Below, one piece after another: positions 16,943-26,212 of a stretch of DNA of 64,000 nucleotides. Source of the DNA: Halobacillus_B sp963739045. GTDB taxonomy: Bacteria > Bacillota > Bacilli > Bacillales > Halobacillaceae. Under the pieces are notes generated by a model. The model searched no databases. It had not been told where the DNA came from and saw only the letters and a program-made list of their open reading frames with translations. Where the stretch lies: positions 1,240,001 to 1,304,000 of the forward strand of contig CAVTYY010000004.1 of assembly GCA_963739045.1 (NCBI GenBank), given 5' to 3'. The translations under genes were made by a program, and so were the position numbers. How positions within the stretch are numbered: position 1 is the stretch's first letter; every line of letters begins with the position of its first letter.

Positions 16943-17308
16943 ATGCACTCGATAACCGACGTATCTAAACAGTTAGGAATTAAGGCTCATACACTCCGTT
17001 ATTATGAAAAAGAAGGAATTATAGAGCCTGACAGAAATTCTTACGGAGTTAGAAAATATAGGGATTCTCATATTAAATGGCTGAAGTTTGTTAAAAAGCT
17101 TCGTGAAACAGAGATGCCGATTGCCCAGATTAAAGAATATGTACAGCTGGTACAGGAAGGGGATCACACGACGCTTAAACGTTTGCATCTATTAGAAGAT
17201 CATCGAAGTTATATCCAAAACCAAATTAAGGAGTTAAAGGAAACCGAAGAGATGCTTGATAAGAAAGTAAGAACCTACAAGGAATGGATCGTAAAGCAGG
17301 ATTCGTGA
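16943..17308 (+). CDS. MerR-family transcriptional regulator
   Basis: A 121-residue protein with an N-terminal winged helix-turn-helix (ITDVSKQLGIKAHTLRYYE, residues 4-22), the RYYEKEGII wing and a C-terminal dimerisation helix (about 75-115). It lacks the conserved metal-binding cysteines of MerR/CueR/ZntR, so it is more like the AdhR/YraB or SoxR-unlike aldehyde-responsive group or the small TnrA/GlnR-independent members. GGAGG precedes the ATG. It is expected to bind the palindrome at 16887-16904 and control the divergent SDR gene, and perhaps itself. Confidence 0.88.
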   Translation: MHSITDVSKQLGIKAHTLRYYEKEGIIEPDRNSYGVRKYRDSHIKWLKFVKKLRETEMPIAQIKEYVQLVQEGDHTTLKRLHLLEDHRSYIQNQIKELKETEEMLDKKVRTYKEWIVKQDS

Positions 17309-17564
17309 TGCTAGAATAAAATCAAACATTATTAAACTGAGAAATCCTTGAAGTAGAAGTTGGAAGTCTGATGGTATTTAAAAGCGAGAAAAAATCAAAC
17401 TTTTATATACGAACAATAATTGGCTGCAGGGCGCAGTTTCACCATGCAGAAACCTATATTTTTTCCTTTTTAAGTTCTAATTTACGAGTTGTGGAAATTT
17501 TATAATAAATGTAAAATTACACTTAAGTGAAGGCGTAGTACTAAATCCGAAGGGGATGTGATTT

Positions 17565-17882
17565 GTGACTTTAATAGTTGTTATTGGTCTGACATTGTTT
17601 ATTTTGGCAGGCGCGGTTATAAGTTACTTAGCGGCAAAACAAGGCATAAGGAAGGATAAAAAGACATTAGAAAATTTGCTTATAGCCCTGTGTTTCAATG
17701 GTTTATTCGGGCTTATAAGTGCGGTATGGTGGTTTGACTATGCAGGACCCATTAATGAATTCTTACTATTTGGAGGGTTGATCCTCATTGCTGGCACCAC
17801 GCTTGTTTGTTTAATTATACTTACCCTGACTTTATTAGTCAGGAAAGAGGCATTCATGGCAGGGAAAGACGACCTTATTTAA
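17565..17882 (+). CDS. small integral membrane protein, unknown
   Basis: A 105-residue protein with three hydrophobic segments (about 1-23, 38-56 and 65-92). A basic QGIRKDKK loop follows the first, and a WWFDYAGP loop follows the second. GTG 17565 is preceded by AAGGGGATG. No family is recognised. The methyltransferase gene starts 81 bp downstream on the same strand, but nothing links the two functionally. Confidence 0.6.
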   Translation: MTLIVVIGLTLFILAGAVISYLAAKQGIRKDKKTLENLLIALCFNGLFGLISAVWWFDYAGPINEFLLFGGLILIAGTTLVCLIILTLTLLVRKEAFMAGKDDLI

Positions 17883-17963
17883 ATTACATCGATCTTAATA
17901 TTTGGAAATTAATGAGCAGCCGAGTGAAGAGCTTAACAAAAAAATTTGAGAGAAGGAAAACCT

Positions 17964-18725
17964 ATGGCAAATGCGAAAGAGATTTTAGAGCAAAATAGGC
18001 AAAGCTGGAATACGGTTGCTCATCATTTTAATGGGAAGGATGCCCTTCCAAGTTACGGACCCTATACTCAAACCGAAGAAGAATTAAAACTGTTCGAGGA
18101 TTTACAAGGTAAAAAAGTGCTGGAAATCGGTTATGGAAGCGGTCATTCTTTAAAATATATGGCCTCCAGAGGAGCGAAGGAATTATGGGGAGTTGATTTA
18201 TCCGACTCGCAAAAAAACGCAGCGGAAGAATTACTACAAGATCAGAACCCCCAGCTTTTTTGTGCAGCAATGGAAACGGATATCGATTTACCGAAACAAT
18301 ATTTCGACTATGTGTATTCGATCTATGCTATAGGATGGACGACAGATCTACCCGTTACTTTTAAGTTGATTTACTCCTATTTGAAAGAAGGGGGATCTTT
18401 GATTTTTAGCTGGGACCACCCCCTATATGCGAACCTCCAAAGTGAAAATGGAAGGATTCACCTTGAAGGTTCGTATCAACAAGAGGGAGTAAAGCTTATG
18501 GAAAATTTCAAGGGAGAAGCGGCCGATATGGTTATTCACCGACGAAAGATGGCTACATATATAAATGAATTAATAAAAGCAGGGTTTACTATAGATACAG
18601 TTATCGAGAGTGACGTGTCCGCTGCGTTTGAAAATGAGGAAGCAGAAGTATCCGATCGTTATTATTCGTTATACAAAGCAAGGAAGTTTCCTACAACTAT
18701 GGTTATTAAAGCTAGTAAAAGATGA
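17964..18725 (+). CDS. class I SAM-dependent methyltransferase
   Basis: A 253-residue methyltransferase with motif I VLEIGYGSGHS near residue 50, the strand-2 acid in LWGVDLSDSQ, YDYVYSIYAIGWT in place of motif II and LKEGGSLIFSWDHP as motif III. The N-terminus (NRQSWNTVAHHFNG) is the helical lid of the Methyltransf_11/25 group. ATG 17964 follows GAAGGAAAA; an upstream in-frame TTG has no ribosome site. The substrate is unknown. Confidence 0.8.
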   Translation: MANAKEILEQNRQSWNTVAHHFNGKDALPSYGPYTQTEEELKLFEDLQGKKVLEIGYGSGHSLKYMASRGAKELWGVDLSDSQKNAAEELLQDQNPQLFCAAMETDIDLPKQYFDYVYSIYAIGWTTDLPVTFKLIYSYLKEGGSLIFSWDHPLYANLQSENGRIHLEGSYQQEGVKLMENFKGEAADMVIHRRKMATYINELIKAGFTIDTVIESDVSAAFENEEAEVSDRYYSLYKARKFPTTMVIKASKR

Positions 18726-18875
18726 TAATTTCTTACTGTATGGATGGTTTGATGGATGCAAAGCGTACTCGGAGGATAACTATTTAATCTTGAAGAGTTC
18801 TTAAAAAGAATGCCCTATGGAAACGCACTCACTTCTAATACTTATAAGCTGCAAAGAAAAAAGAGGAGGATACAC

Positions 18876-19346
18876 ATGACCTATATTCTAGCGAATTCAT
18901 TAAAGAATTTAATTAAAGAAGCATTTGAGGGGCCGCCTGTGCCGGTAAAGGAAAGCTGGTTTACGAATACTGAACCGAATTCTGGCATTTTTGGTGCGTT
19001 GGACGGTGTAAGTCATGAAGCTGCTTCTGTTTCAGTTTGCGGCGTAAGTTTAGCTGCCCATGTCGACCACGTCCGCTATCACATGTGGGGAACCAACGAA
19101 CTATTAACCACCGGAACTTTTCCCAAAATGGACTGGGATAAAAGCTGGAAGATCAGTGTAGTAGATGAACAACTATGGAAGCTCATTCAACAAGAGTTAC
19201 GAAATGAATATGGAAGGCTTGTGGAAGCCATTGACTGGATTGAATGGAATGAAAACCTTGCTAATGAGGTTACTGGGTCATTGGCTCATTCCGCCTATCA
19301 CCTCGGGTCCATTCGTCAGTTATTAAAATACGCGAATCAGAAGTAG
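18876..19346 (+). CDS. DinB-superfamily protein
   Basis: A 156-residue predicted four-helix bundle. Histidines at HVDHVRYHMW (near residue 55) and in SLAHSAYHLGSIRQLL (near 140) are placed like the metal ligands of DinB/YfiT-type proteins, a superfamily with bacillithiol- or mycothiol-dependent transferases among its members. AAGAGGAGG precedes ATG 18876; an earlier in-frame ATG at 18810 is not supported. Whether it binds metal or acts on bacillithiol conjugates cannot be told from the sequence. Confidence 0.7.
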   Translation: MTYILANSLKNLIKEAFEGPPVPVKESWFTNTEPNSGIFGALDGVSHEAASVSVCGVSLAAHVDHVRYHMWGTNELLTTGTFPKMDWDKSWKISVVDEQLWKLIQQELRNEYGRLVEAIDWIEWNENLANEVTGSLAHSAYHLGSIRQLLKYANQK

Positions 19347-19436
19347 GCGTTTTTTATATTGCCGGCGTAAAACAAAAATAGAGATTGACGTCTAGGCTGA
19401 GGGGGATGGTATTCTCGCAAAATATTAAGCCCCCTT

Positions 19437-19622
19437 TTAAAGGATAAGCTGGCTTAAAACATACATAAAAATTAGAACACCGATACCTAATGCTCTTACT
19501 CCAAAAAGTTAACGTTCTGATAATTCATTCCCTTGCAGACTCCTCCAGCCGGGATAAAAGAAGCCAATGACTGGAGCAGCTGCTAAACCAATGCTCATTA
19601 AAATTACAGCGATCACTTCCAT
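19437..19622 (-). pseudogene. small DUF6199-like membrane protein, in-frame stop
   Basis: From ATG 19622 (AAAGGATG upstream) the frame gives a hydrophobic helix and a PGWRSLQGNELSER stretch. It then meets TAA at 19509-19511 and continues as a second helix (LFGVRALGIGVLIFMYVLSQ) to a stop at 19437. Two helices around a W-x-S-x-x-x-x-E-x-S-x-R loop fit the small DUF6199-type membrane proteins. One nonsense codon breaks it between loop and second helix, so it is either a recent pseudogene or makes a one-helix peptide. Confidence 0.5.
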
Positions 19623-19815
19623 ACAAGTATTCATCCTTTTACAATAATTTAGTTACCGATTCTTTACGAATTAAAACGTATAAAGCTAAAAGTTAATTCT
19701 AATTTTACGTAGTAGACTAGTATTCAATTTCTTTAATAGTGCGAACAAATCCAGTTCAGGTACATACGTTCTGTTATCCTGGATGAAGATGCTTATTACT
19801 ATAGGAGGGGATAGG

Positions 19816-21630
19816 ATGACATCATTGAAGTATTCAGAACGCTGGGATATTCGTTCTATTCTTGATGTTTCTGCAGAATCATGTGAGATACAGAACCATT
19901 TAAACTACATCAATCAGGAAGCGGCAGAGGTTGAACGGCAAGTTGACGACCTAGAAACATTAAATAGCGGTAGGATTCAATCAGGACAATTGAAGGAAAC
20001 TATTCAAAAGGTGGAAAGGTTAAAAGTAAACATATCACAGCTCTCTTCTTTCTTATCTTGCCGCCGGGCAGAAAAACCAGAAGATCAGAGGGTCCCAAAC
20101 TGGAAAGAAAAATTGTCAGGCATAAAGGTCCAATTTAACTTGTCAGTTAGGCGAATCCAAAAAGGGCTAGCTGAACTCGATGAAATGTCTTGGGCAAAAA
20201 TCTTGAACGATGACGATTTAACAGAGTACCTATTTATTCTTAATGAATGGCGTCAACTAGCACGCCTATTGTTACCAACACGTGAAGAGGAAACAATTGA
20301 TCTGCTATTTGAGGATGGATATCACGGTTGGGGCGAGTTATATCATTCTTTGGCAGCTGAAATACGAATTATGCTCCACATAAATGGAAAGAGAGAAGAA
20401 TTATCCATTGCTCAAACGAGAAATTTGCGATCTCATCCTCAAGAAGAACTCCGCAAGCACTCCTGCGAACAGCTAAACAAATCGTGGAAAAACAATTCTA
20501 CCGTTATATCTTCTATCATGAATCGTATTTCCGGTGTCCGTACTAAAGTAGCTGAAAGGAGAGGCGGGGAGAAAGTATTAGAAGAATCTCTTCGCAAGAA
20601 TAGAATCAACCATCAGACACTAGATTGCATGTGGAAAGTAGTAAGTAAAAGTAAACAACCCTTTATTCAATACTTAAACCAGAAGGCAAAAGTATTGAGG
20701 AAGTCGTCTTTGCAAGCCCATAATTTCTGGGCACCCATGAATGAGGAAGTAAAGTCAATGAGTTACAAGGAAGGTGTCGATTTCATATTAACTCAATTTT
20801 CTAAATTAGGGTTGGAACTGAAAACCTTTTCTCAGCAAGCGATCCAGAGAAATTGGGTAGAAGCCGAAAATCGCACTGGTAAATCTGCCTACGCATTTTG
20901 CGCGGGTTTTCCAATGACAGGGGAATCCCGCGTATTCATGACCTATGGCGGCCATATTACAGATACGCTTACATTAGCCCACGAATTAGGTCATGCCTTC
21001 CATAACCATACTTTAATGTCAGTTTCCCATTTAAACAGAGAGTATCCGATGGTGTTAGCAGAGACTGCTTCTACTTATTCAGAGATGATTGTGTTAAATG
21101 CAGCATTAGAAGAAGCCCATACTAAGGAGCAGAAGTTATTCTTGTTAGATGAAAAATTAAAGAGAAGTGTTATGAACTTCATGGAAATTCATACAAGATT
21201 TATATTTGAATCAAAGCTTTATGATAGGAGAAAACAAGGATTTGTTCCTGAGGATCAGTTAAATAAAATAATGAAAGAGGCCATTGATGAAGGATATCAA
21301 GGATCTATAGATGAGTTATCTGTATATTCCTGGGCATCAACCCCTCATTTTTATATGACGCAGACACCGTTTTATAATTTCCCTTACACTTTCGGATATT
21401 TACTTGCTATGGGGATTTATGCCAAAGGAGAAGAAAATGGTGCGGACTTTGAAACCCACTACCTGGCACTTCTTAGAGACTCCGGACGAATGAACGTGGA
21501 AGACTTAGTTATGAAGCATTTAGGTGAAGACATTACAAAAGAAGACTTCTGGGAGAAAGGCATGCGCCGCTGCACTCAGGATGTGGAAGATTTCATTAAA
21601 GTAAGTGAACTGACTGAGCATTCAAGATAA
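19816..21630 (+). CDS. M3-family oligoendopeptidase (PepF-like)
   Basis: A 604-residue zinc metallopeptidase. HELGHAFH at 389-396 (HELGH 389-393) supplies two zinc His and the catalytic Glu, and the third ligand is expected in the MVLAETASTYSE helix about 25 residues on. The long helical N-terminus and the substrate-binding TPFYNFPYTFGY segment near 515-530 agree with the M3B oligoendopeptidase group. It would cut short peptides in the cytoplasm. ATG 19816 follows AGGAGGGGATAGG; an upstream ATG is less well placed. Members of this branch are often annotated 'M3 family oligoendopeptidase'. It is a single gene. Confidence 0.9.
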   Translation: MTSLKYSERWDIRSILDVSAESCEIQNHLNYINQEAAEVERQVDDLETLNSGRIQSGQLKETIQKVERLKVNISQLSSFLSCRRAEKPEDQRVPNWKEKLSGIKVQFNLSVRRIQKGLAELDEMSWAKILNDDDLTEYLFILNEWRQLARLLLPTREEETIDLLFEDGYHGWGELYHSLAAEIRIMLHINGKREELSIAQTRNLRSHPQEELRKHSCEQLNKSWKNNSTVISSIMNRISGVRTKVAERRGGEKVLEESLRKNRINHQTLDCMWKVVSKSKQPFIQYLNQKAKVLRKSSLQAHNFWAPMNEEVKSMSYKEGVDFILTQFSKLGLELKTFSQQAIQRNWVEAENRTGKSAYAFCAGFPMTGESRVFMTYGGHITDTLTLAHELGHAFHNHTLMSVSHLNREYPMVLAETASTYSEMIVLNAALEEAHTKEQKLFLLDEKLKRSVMNFMEIHTRFIFESKLYDRRKQGFVPEDQLNKIMKEAIDEGYQGSIDELSVYSWASTPHFYMTQTPFYNFPYTFGYLLAMGIYAKGEENGADFETHYLALLRDSGRMNVEDLVMKHLGEDITKEDFWEKGMRRCTQDVEDFIKVSELTEHSR

Positions 21631-21902
21631 TTGGAAAGTAGTTTATTTATAGAGAGTTTAACAGCACTGAAGAAAAAGAATAATTCTGCATAAGCATCGC
21701 AACCACTTCACTTGCTGCTTCGGGAATAAGTTTAGTATGTGATCAAGGTTTTGTATTTCTGCTATTGCTACAATGCCAATCAGTGCAATTTAATTTCATG
21801 AAAAAATAAGGCTGATCTTAGTAAGATTGACAGCAACAATGATACTTAGAAGAGAGAATTAAGGAGGCATTCCTTAATAAAGATGGAGAGGTGTTCATAA
21901 TT

Positions 21903-22028
21903 ATGGAGTATATCATCGTAATTGCTATCATCATAGAGATATTTTCAATCGAATTACAACTCAGGAAATTGAATAAAACTAATGAAAAAATTGTAAAATT
22001 ACTAGAACAGAAACAGGAGGAAAAATAA
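21903..22028 (+). CDS. 41-residue membrane-anchored coiled-coil peptide
   Basis: GGAGAGG lies upstream of ATG 21903. The product has one N-terminal hydrophobic helix (MEYIIVIAIIIEIFSIEL), then a charged heptad-like helix (LRKLNKTNEKIVKLLEQK) and a QEEK end. This layout is common among small proteins of bacilli that sit in the membrane with a short cytoplasmic coiled coil. No family name can be given. The spacing from the ribosome site is a little long, so expression is plausible rather than certain. Confidence 0.5.
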   Translation: MEYIIVIAIIIEIFSIELQLRKLNKTNEKIVKLLEQKQEEK

Positions 22029-22347
22029 TCGGAGAGACAAAACGAATTTCACGTAAAAAAGCCGGAACCCCTGCTATTGGTTAAATGAGTTCCACTATAA
22101 CATCAAAAATCTTGAGGATTAAGATTATTTTTGAAGGAGAAATATTACATAATTCACATAAATCCAATGACGAAATCCGATTTCCAACTATAAAATGGAG
22201 TGGTAGATTCTTAAATCGGTTAAAGTCTTCTTCAGCCATTCTAACCTTATTTTCAATGGTCAACAGCTGAAACTTTAATCAGGAGCAGAAGTTATATAAA
22301 ACCATGTAGTTTAATAAATGTTAACTACTTAACTAGGGGGTGTAGAT
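22029..22347. other. intergenic stretch, no convincing gene
   Basis: Overlapping short open frames exist on both strands (about 22081-22270), but neither has a good ribosome site or a recognisable product. The region carries the leader of the following methyltransferase gene. Confidence 0.5.
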
Positions 22348-23106
22348 TTGTTAGGATATTACAGCCGTTTATCAGCAGAAGTATATGATAGGGACAAACC
22401 AGTGGGACATTCGTTTGGGGATGTGGAATTTTATCTTGAAAGATTAAGTTCAGTGGAGGGAAAGATTCTCGAGCCTGCATCAGGGACTGGACGAATTCTT
22501 ATTCCACTTTTAGAAAAAGGTAAGGATGTTGAAGGTTTTGACAGCTCTTCCGAAATGTTAGACATATGCCGAGAAAATTGTAAAAAAAGAAACATGTCAC
22601 CTAAATTATACGAAGCAAAAATGGAAAATTTTTCGTTGGAAACGGAGTATGAAGCTATTATTGTGCCAACAGGAACTTTTTTATTAATCCACGAAAGACA
22701 AGCCTCTATCCAGGCATTAAAGAATTTTCATCGGCATCTTTGTCACGGCGGGAAGCTCATTCTCGATCTAATCCTGCAAACGGAAGTGCCTATTGGAAAA
22801 GTTTCCACACAAGTTTGGGACTGTGCTAATGGAGATGTGATCACATTGGAAGATAAAAACGTAGAGGTTGATTATATTCAGCAATATTCCGTTTCCCATG
22901 GACGTTATGAGAGATGGAGAGATGGCAGTCTTATAGAAAGTGAACTGGAGCGTTTCCCGCTTCGCTGGTATGGGGTTGAAGAATTTAAAATGATTCTTAG
23001 GGATGCAGGGTTTATGAACATTAAGATATCTTCAGACTATCATCAAGGGGAATATCCTAAATCTCCAGACCAAATAGTAACTTTTGAAGCTATGGCCGAG
23101 AAATAA
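22348..23106 (+). CDS. class I SAM-dependent methyltransferase
   Basis: A 252-residue methyltransferase: ILEPASGTGRILIPLL near residue 36 is motif I, VEGFDSSSEML carries the strand-2 Asp, and HGGKLILDL is motif III. The start is TTG 22348 after AGGGGGTG. The opening YYSRLSAEVYD is typical of bacterial methyltransferases that resemble the glycine/sarcosine and small-molecule groups. It is not a duplicate of the other two methyltransferases here, since the motifs differ. The substrate is unknown. Confidence 0.8.
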   Translation: MLGYYSRLSAEVYDRDKPVGHSFGDVEFYLERLSSVEGKILEPASGTGRILIPLLEKGKDVEGFDSSSEMLDICRENCKKRNMSPKLYEAKMENFSLETEYEAIIVPTGTFLLIHERQASIQALKNFHRHLCHGGKLILDLILQTEVPIGKVSTQVWDCANGDVITLEDKNVEVDYIQQYSVSHGRYERWRDGSLIESELERFPLRWYGVEEFKMILRDAGFMNIKISSDYHQGEYPKSPDQIVTFEAMAEK

Positions 23107-23185
23107 ATAGAAACTAGGTTCACCATGCAGATAAGAGCTGGAATACGATATAACTTTTTTCATTTAGTGATAAGGAGGATTTTCT

Positions 23186-23374
23186 ATGAGTGAAAATTAT
23201 TGGAAATATTCCATAATTGCCGGCATAATCACCTTTTTTCTTGCCTTGATCTTTTTTGTAACCATTCACTCTCCTTCTCCATTTATAGCAGGGGGGATTG
23301 TAGCCTTTATAATTTTTGAAATATTTTTCTATCATTTTCATGCTAGAGAGAGGGACAAACAGAAACTAATGTGA
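23186..23374 (+). CDS. 62-residue two-helix membrane protein
   Basis: AAGGAGG precedes ATG 23186. Two hydrophobic helices (about 8-26 and 31-50) are followed by a FYHFHARERDKQKLM basic tail that should face the cytoplasm. No family is recognised. It sits 79 bp after the methyltransferase gene. Confidence 0.65.
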   Translation: MSENYWKYSIIAGIITFFLALIFFVTIHSPSPFIAGGIVAFIIFEIFFYHFHARERDKQKLM

Positions 23375-23734
23375 AGAAATGAAAGATCTTTCTTACCTGC
23401 TCAATTATTAAATTAAGCAGGTCATACCAATCATACCTGCCAATTTCCCTACTAATGATCGCATCTGTTAAGGTGTCATTTATACTTTGTTTTATTTTAG
23501 AACTAGTTGCTTTTTCTGCACAGGATTTTAAGTATTTGTCCCGTTAACTCTGAGATCTATGTGATTACAAAGGGAGGCCAAATTATAAACCAGCGCCTGT
23601 GAATAAGGACGCTGGTTTAATTCTGTTCATCTCTAAGGAATATTGACCTGGATTATTGGATTGCTGGATATCATCTTTCCCAGTCAGCATAGTTATCATC
23701 GTGATTTGATCATATAAACCAATGATTTAGTCGA
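23375..23734. other. intergenic stretch with a possible terminator
   Basis: No gene is visible. An imperfect hairpin, AAACCAGCG / CGCTGGTTT (23587-23595 / 23610-23618), may terminate the preceding gene or the minus-strand YjcZ-like gene, but it lacks a clear T tract. Confidence 0.45.
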
Positions 23735-23956
23735 TTAACATCTAGGAAGGCTGCAGCCGACAATGATTAATAAGATAAACAGTACAACGATTAAGATAAA
23801 GTTATTTCTGCAGTGAGGGCGTCTATGACATCTTTGCACAGGAGCATACTGTACGGGAGAGACATTGGATCCTAAATAAGGAGCGTTGGCGTTTTCACCC
23901 CAGTAAGGTGCATTCATATTGGCACCCATGGTGTAAGGAGAATTAACATTTTCCAT
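23735..23956 (-). CDS. YjcZ-like tiny transmembrane protein with NAPY-type repeats (sporulation-associated family)
   Basis: A 73-residue protein. Its C-terminal half, NNFILIVVLFILLIIVGC, is the tell-tale single helix of the YjcZ/TIGR01732 family of tiny Bacillus proteins found in spores. The N-terminal half is unusual. It carries three near-repeats of an NxPY unit (NSPY, NAPY, NAPY, each followed by Gly/Asn-rich sequence) and then a CHRRPHC stretch. AAGGAAG precedes the ATG. The spore-coat gene tgl begins nearby on the same strand, which supports a role in spores. Confidence 0.7.
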   Translation of the reverse strand: MENVNSPYTMGANMNAPYWGENANAPYLGSNVSPVQYAPVQRCHRRPHCRNNFILIVVLFILLIIVGCSLPRC

Positions 23957-24057
23957 TTGAAATACTTCCTTTCGTTTTGTCTTCGTCCCTATATAGTACT
24001 CGCCTAACGCAAAGTCGAGCCCGTCAACCTTAAAAATGGGTAAGTGTCACGAATACT

Positions 24058-24900
24058 TCAACGATACAATTGGAATTTTAATTCAAGCAGATAATGAATA
24101 AATGATAACGAATTCTTGTTGTGGTGAATGATTGGCGGGTATGCCTCACCAACGGTCCGTCCTCCATGTAGAGGGAACCTGGTGGATGGATTAAAGGAAG
24201 GACGGGTGATTAAGCTAGTCAAATACGCTGATTGCTGGCTATCCGGTCTTCTTTTTTTATTCAGAGCTTCAATAACCTTATTTTCCGTCCTAATACCGAA
24301 TCCATGGCCAAAAAAAAGGCCGTCGCCCATCACTACCGCATTGACCCCTCTGAGCCATGGGTTCTTGGGAGCCACATCGGGATTATTGAAATAAACTACA
24401 TCTCCAGGAATAGCATGATCGGAATAGAAGGAGTATAAGCCAAGGTTATGGCTGCTGTGCCAGCTGTAGAGATAAAGTTCTGGGAAGAGAGTATTAAAAT
24501 CAGGACTTTTCATGGTCAGCAAGAGGCCGTGGTAAAAGTTAATCACACAAGCAGTTGCACATTCGAATTTATAGAGAGCACTATTAGTGAAAATGTCTTG
24601 AATCCCCTCACCTGGCTGTACTTGCTGTTTTAATAGGAATCCGCCTGGAGCAGTTATATCCCAATACTCAGAATTACACTGGGCATTTCTGAACGTGGCA
24701 AAGTCTGCTTTTCCTTCATCCATTTGGTGTGCACTTAAAATAATATTTTTCCTAGCTTTAATTTCAAATAATAGCTCCTGCTCCGATGGATAGGAATAGA
24801 CATTCTGACCCTTCTCTAAAGCTTCAATAATAACGTTCTCAATCTTATCCGTTTTCCATGATTCACTTGGCTGGTACGGTCTCCCCGATACTTGAATCAT
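24058..24900 (-). CDS. tgl: protein-glutamine gamma-glutamyltransferase (spore coat transglutaminase)
   Basis: A 280-residue Bacillus-type transglutaminase that cross-links spore coat proteins such as GerQ. The catalytic Cys is in FECATA (Cys114), and the HGFG block around residue 207 carries the catalytic-dyad region. The N-terminal IQVSGRPYQPSE and the PGDVVYFNNPDV segment are typical of Tgl. It is about 35 residues longer than B. subtilis Tgl at the C-terminus. An AGGAGGG site precedes the ATG at 24900. Expression in the mother cell late in sporulation is expected from the family; no sigma-factor site was identified with confidence. Confidence 0.9.
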   Translation of the reverse strand: MIQVSGRPYQPSESWKTDKIENVIIEALEKGQNVYSYPSEQELLFEIKARKNIILSAHQMDEGKADFATFRNAQCNSEYWDITAPGGFLLKQQVQPGEGIQDIFTNSALYKFECATACVINFYHGLLLTMKSPDFNTLFPELYLYSWHSSHNLGLYSFYSDHAIPGDVVYFNNPDVAPKNPWLRGVNAVVMGDGLFFGHGFGIRTENKVIEALNKKRRPDSQQSAYLTSLITRPSFNPSTRFPLHGGRTVGEAYPPIIHHNKNSLSFIHYLLELKFQLYR

Positions 24901-25105
24901 ACGGTTACTCCCTCCTGAAATAAACCTCTGTATTGTACATGGTATTCATTTTTGGAGGGGCTGATGTTAGAACCATGCGACATTTACACAAAGGAACCTG
25001 AAAATAATTAGGTTATTTGAGATACCTGGTTGAGAGTAAGATCACTTAATAATGTCCCAAGGCAGCTCTTTCTTCATTTCATAGAACAGCATGAGAGGGA
25101 TGAGC

Positions 25106-25399
25106 ATGTTTTACGAGAATTTTGCATATCCTACTTCTAACAGAGTGAATAACAGGGGGATGAAAGAAATGGGACTCACATATGGAAAGCTTGAGTTAAT
25201 GGAGGACTTACAAAGAGTATTTGCTAAGCACAATGTTCAAGCGATTAAAGTAAATGAGCCGGGGACCTTATTCTTAGTACAAGCAGATGGTTCATTAACC
25301 GTTGGTACAAACGCTGTAATTTCAGCTTTTGAATTTCTGCCCGGTGAAAAACAGTCCTCAAGATTTACATTAATCAATGGAGGAAATAAAAAAGACTGA
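25106..25399 (+). CDS. uncharacterised protein (about 97 residues)
   Basis: A soluble protein without membrane or catalytic motifs. The C-terminal half (EPGTLFLVQADGSLTVGTNAV then EFLPGEK) looks like a small beta-rich domain; the N-terminal half has a short helix (KLELMEDLQRVFAKHNV). GAGAGGG supports ATG 25106, the third in-frame ATG in that cluster. No family is recognised. It lies between tgl (divergent) and the aldo/keto reductase relic, with a bidirectional terminator after it. Confidence 0.55.
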   Translation: MFYENFAYPTSNRVNNRGMKEMGLTYGKLELMEDLQRVFAKHNVQAIKVNEPGTLFLVQADGSLTVGTNAVISAFEFLPGEKQSSRFTLINGGNKKD

Positions 25400-25425
25400 A
25401 CCTTAGAGACAAACATTCCGCTGCA

Positions 25426-25463
25426 TAAAAAAAGGGCATCCAGTTAATGGATGCCTTTTTTTT
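25426..25463. terminator. bidirectional terminator
   Basis: A GGCATCC / GGATGCC stem (25435-25441 / 25449-25455) with A7 before and T8 after. It lies between the 97-residue gene (+) and the aldo/keto reductase relic (-). Confidence 0.85.
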
Positions 25464-25481
25464 GCAATGGTCTACGGAAAT

Positions 25482-26168
25482 TTATAAGTTAACTCCGCTC
25501 ATGTCAGGATAGCGCTGCCCAGCTGCAATGTTTTTAGGTGAAACTTTGTTCATATAGTCCAAGTCTTCTTTCGTCAAAGTGACTTCCAGTGCCCCAATAT
25601 TCTCTAAATATTTCGGGCGTTTTGTTCCTGGAATAGGTACTATATCTTCGCCTTGAGCTAACAGCCAGGCAATGGCAAGCTGAGCAGGTTTACAATCTTT
25701 TTCTTTAGCAATTTCTTCAATGCCAGCGACGATATCTAAGTTCTTCTGGAAATTTTCTCCCTGGAATCTAGGTGAGTGTCGGCGAAAATCATCGTCAGCA
25801 AGGTCTTCAAATTTCGTAATTTGACCAGTAAGGAACCCTCTGCCGAGAGGGCTGTAAGGAACAAATCCAATTCCCAGCTCCCTGCAGACAGGAAGGATCT
25901 CATCTTCTACATCACTGCTCCATAGGGAATACTCAGTCTGCAGAGCTGAAATCGGATGTACCTGGCGGGCTTTGCGTATGGTGTCCGGTCCGGCTTCAGA
26001 CATGCCCAAATAGCGCACTTTTCCTTCCTTAACTAAATCCGCCATGGCTCCTAAGAGCTTTTTAGGAAAAGAAGAAGGATATTGTCTACATAAACCGAAT
26101 AATAGGATAAAGGATCGAATTGGAAATAATATGTATTTAATATTACTTACCGCATAATTACAAACCAA
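25482..26168 (-). pseudogene. aldo/keto reductase, 5'-truncated
   Basis: The C-terminal two-thirds of an aldo/keto reductase (YLGMSEAGPDTIRKA, the QTEYSLW block, PYSPLGRGFLTG, and IPIPGTKRPKYLENIGAL, which binds NADPH). Homology begins only near 26060. The roughly 115 N-terminal residues that carry the catalytic Asp, Tyr and Lys are missing, replaced by about 37 unrelated codons from a TTG. Without them no reduction is possible. The cause looks like a deletion whose junction now abuts the VOC gene promoter at 26213. Confidence 0.75.
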
Positions 26169-26212
26169 TCTATCCTGATTGGAAGAATATGATTTTAGGA
26201 GGAGTTTAATCT

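Noticed and set aside
22029..22080. Tiny frame after GGAGG at the end of the 41-residue gene
   Set aside because: It would need ATA or ATC as start and yields only 18 residues.
22081..22270. Overlapping open frames on both strands
   Set aside because: Neither has a good ribosome site or recognisable sequence.
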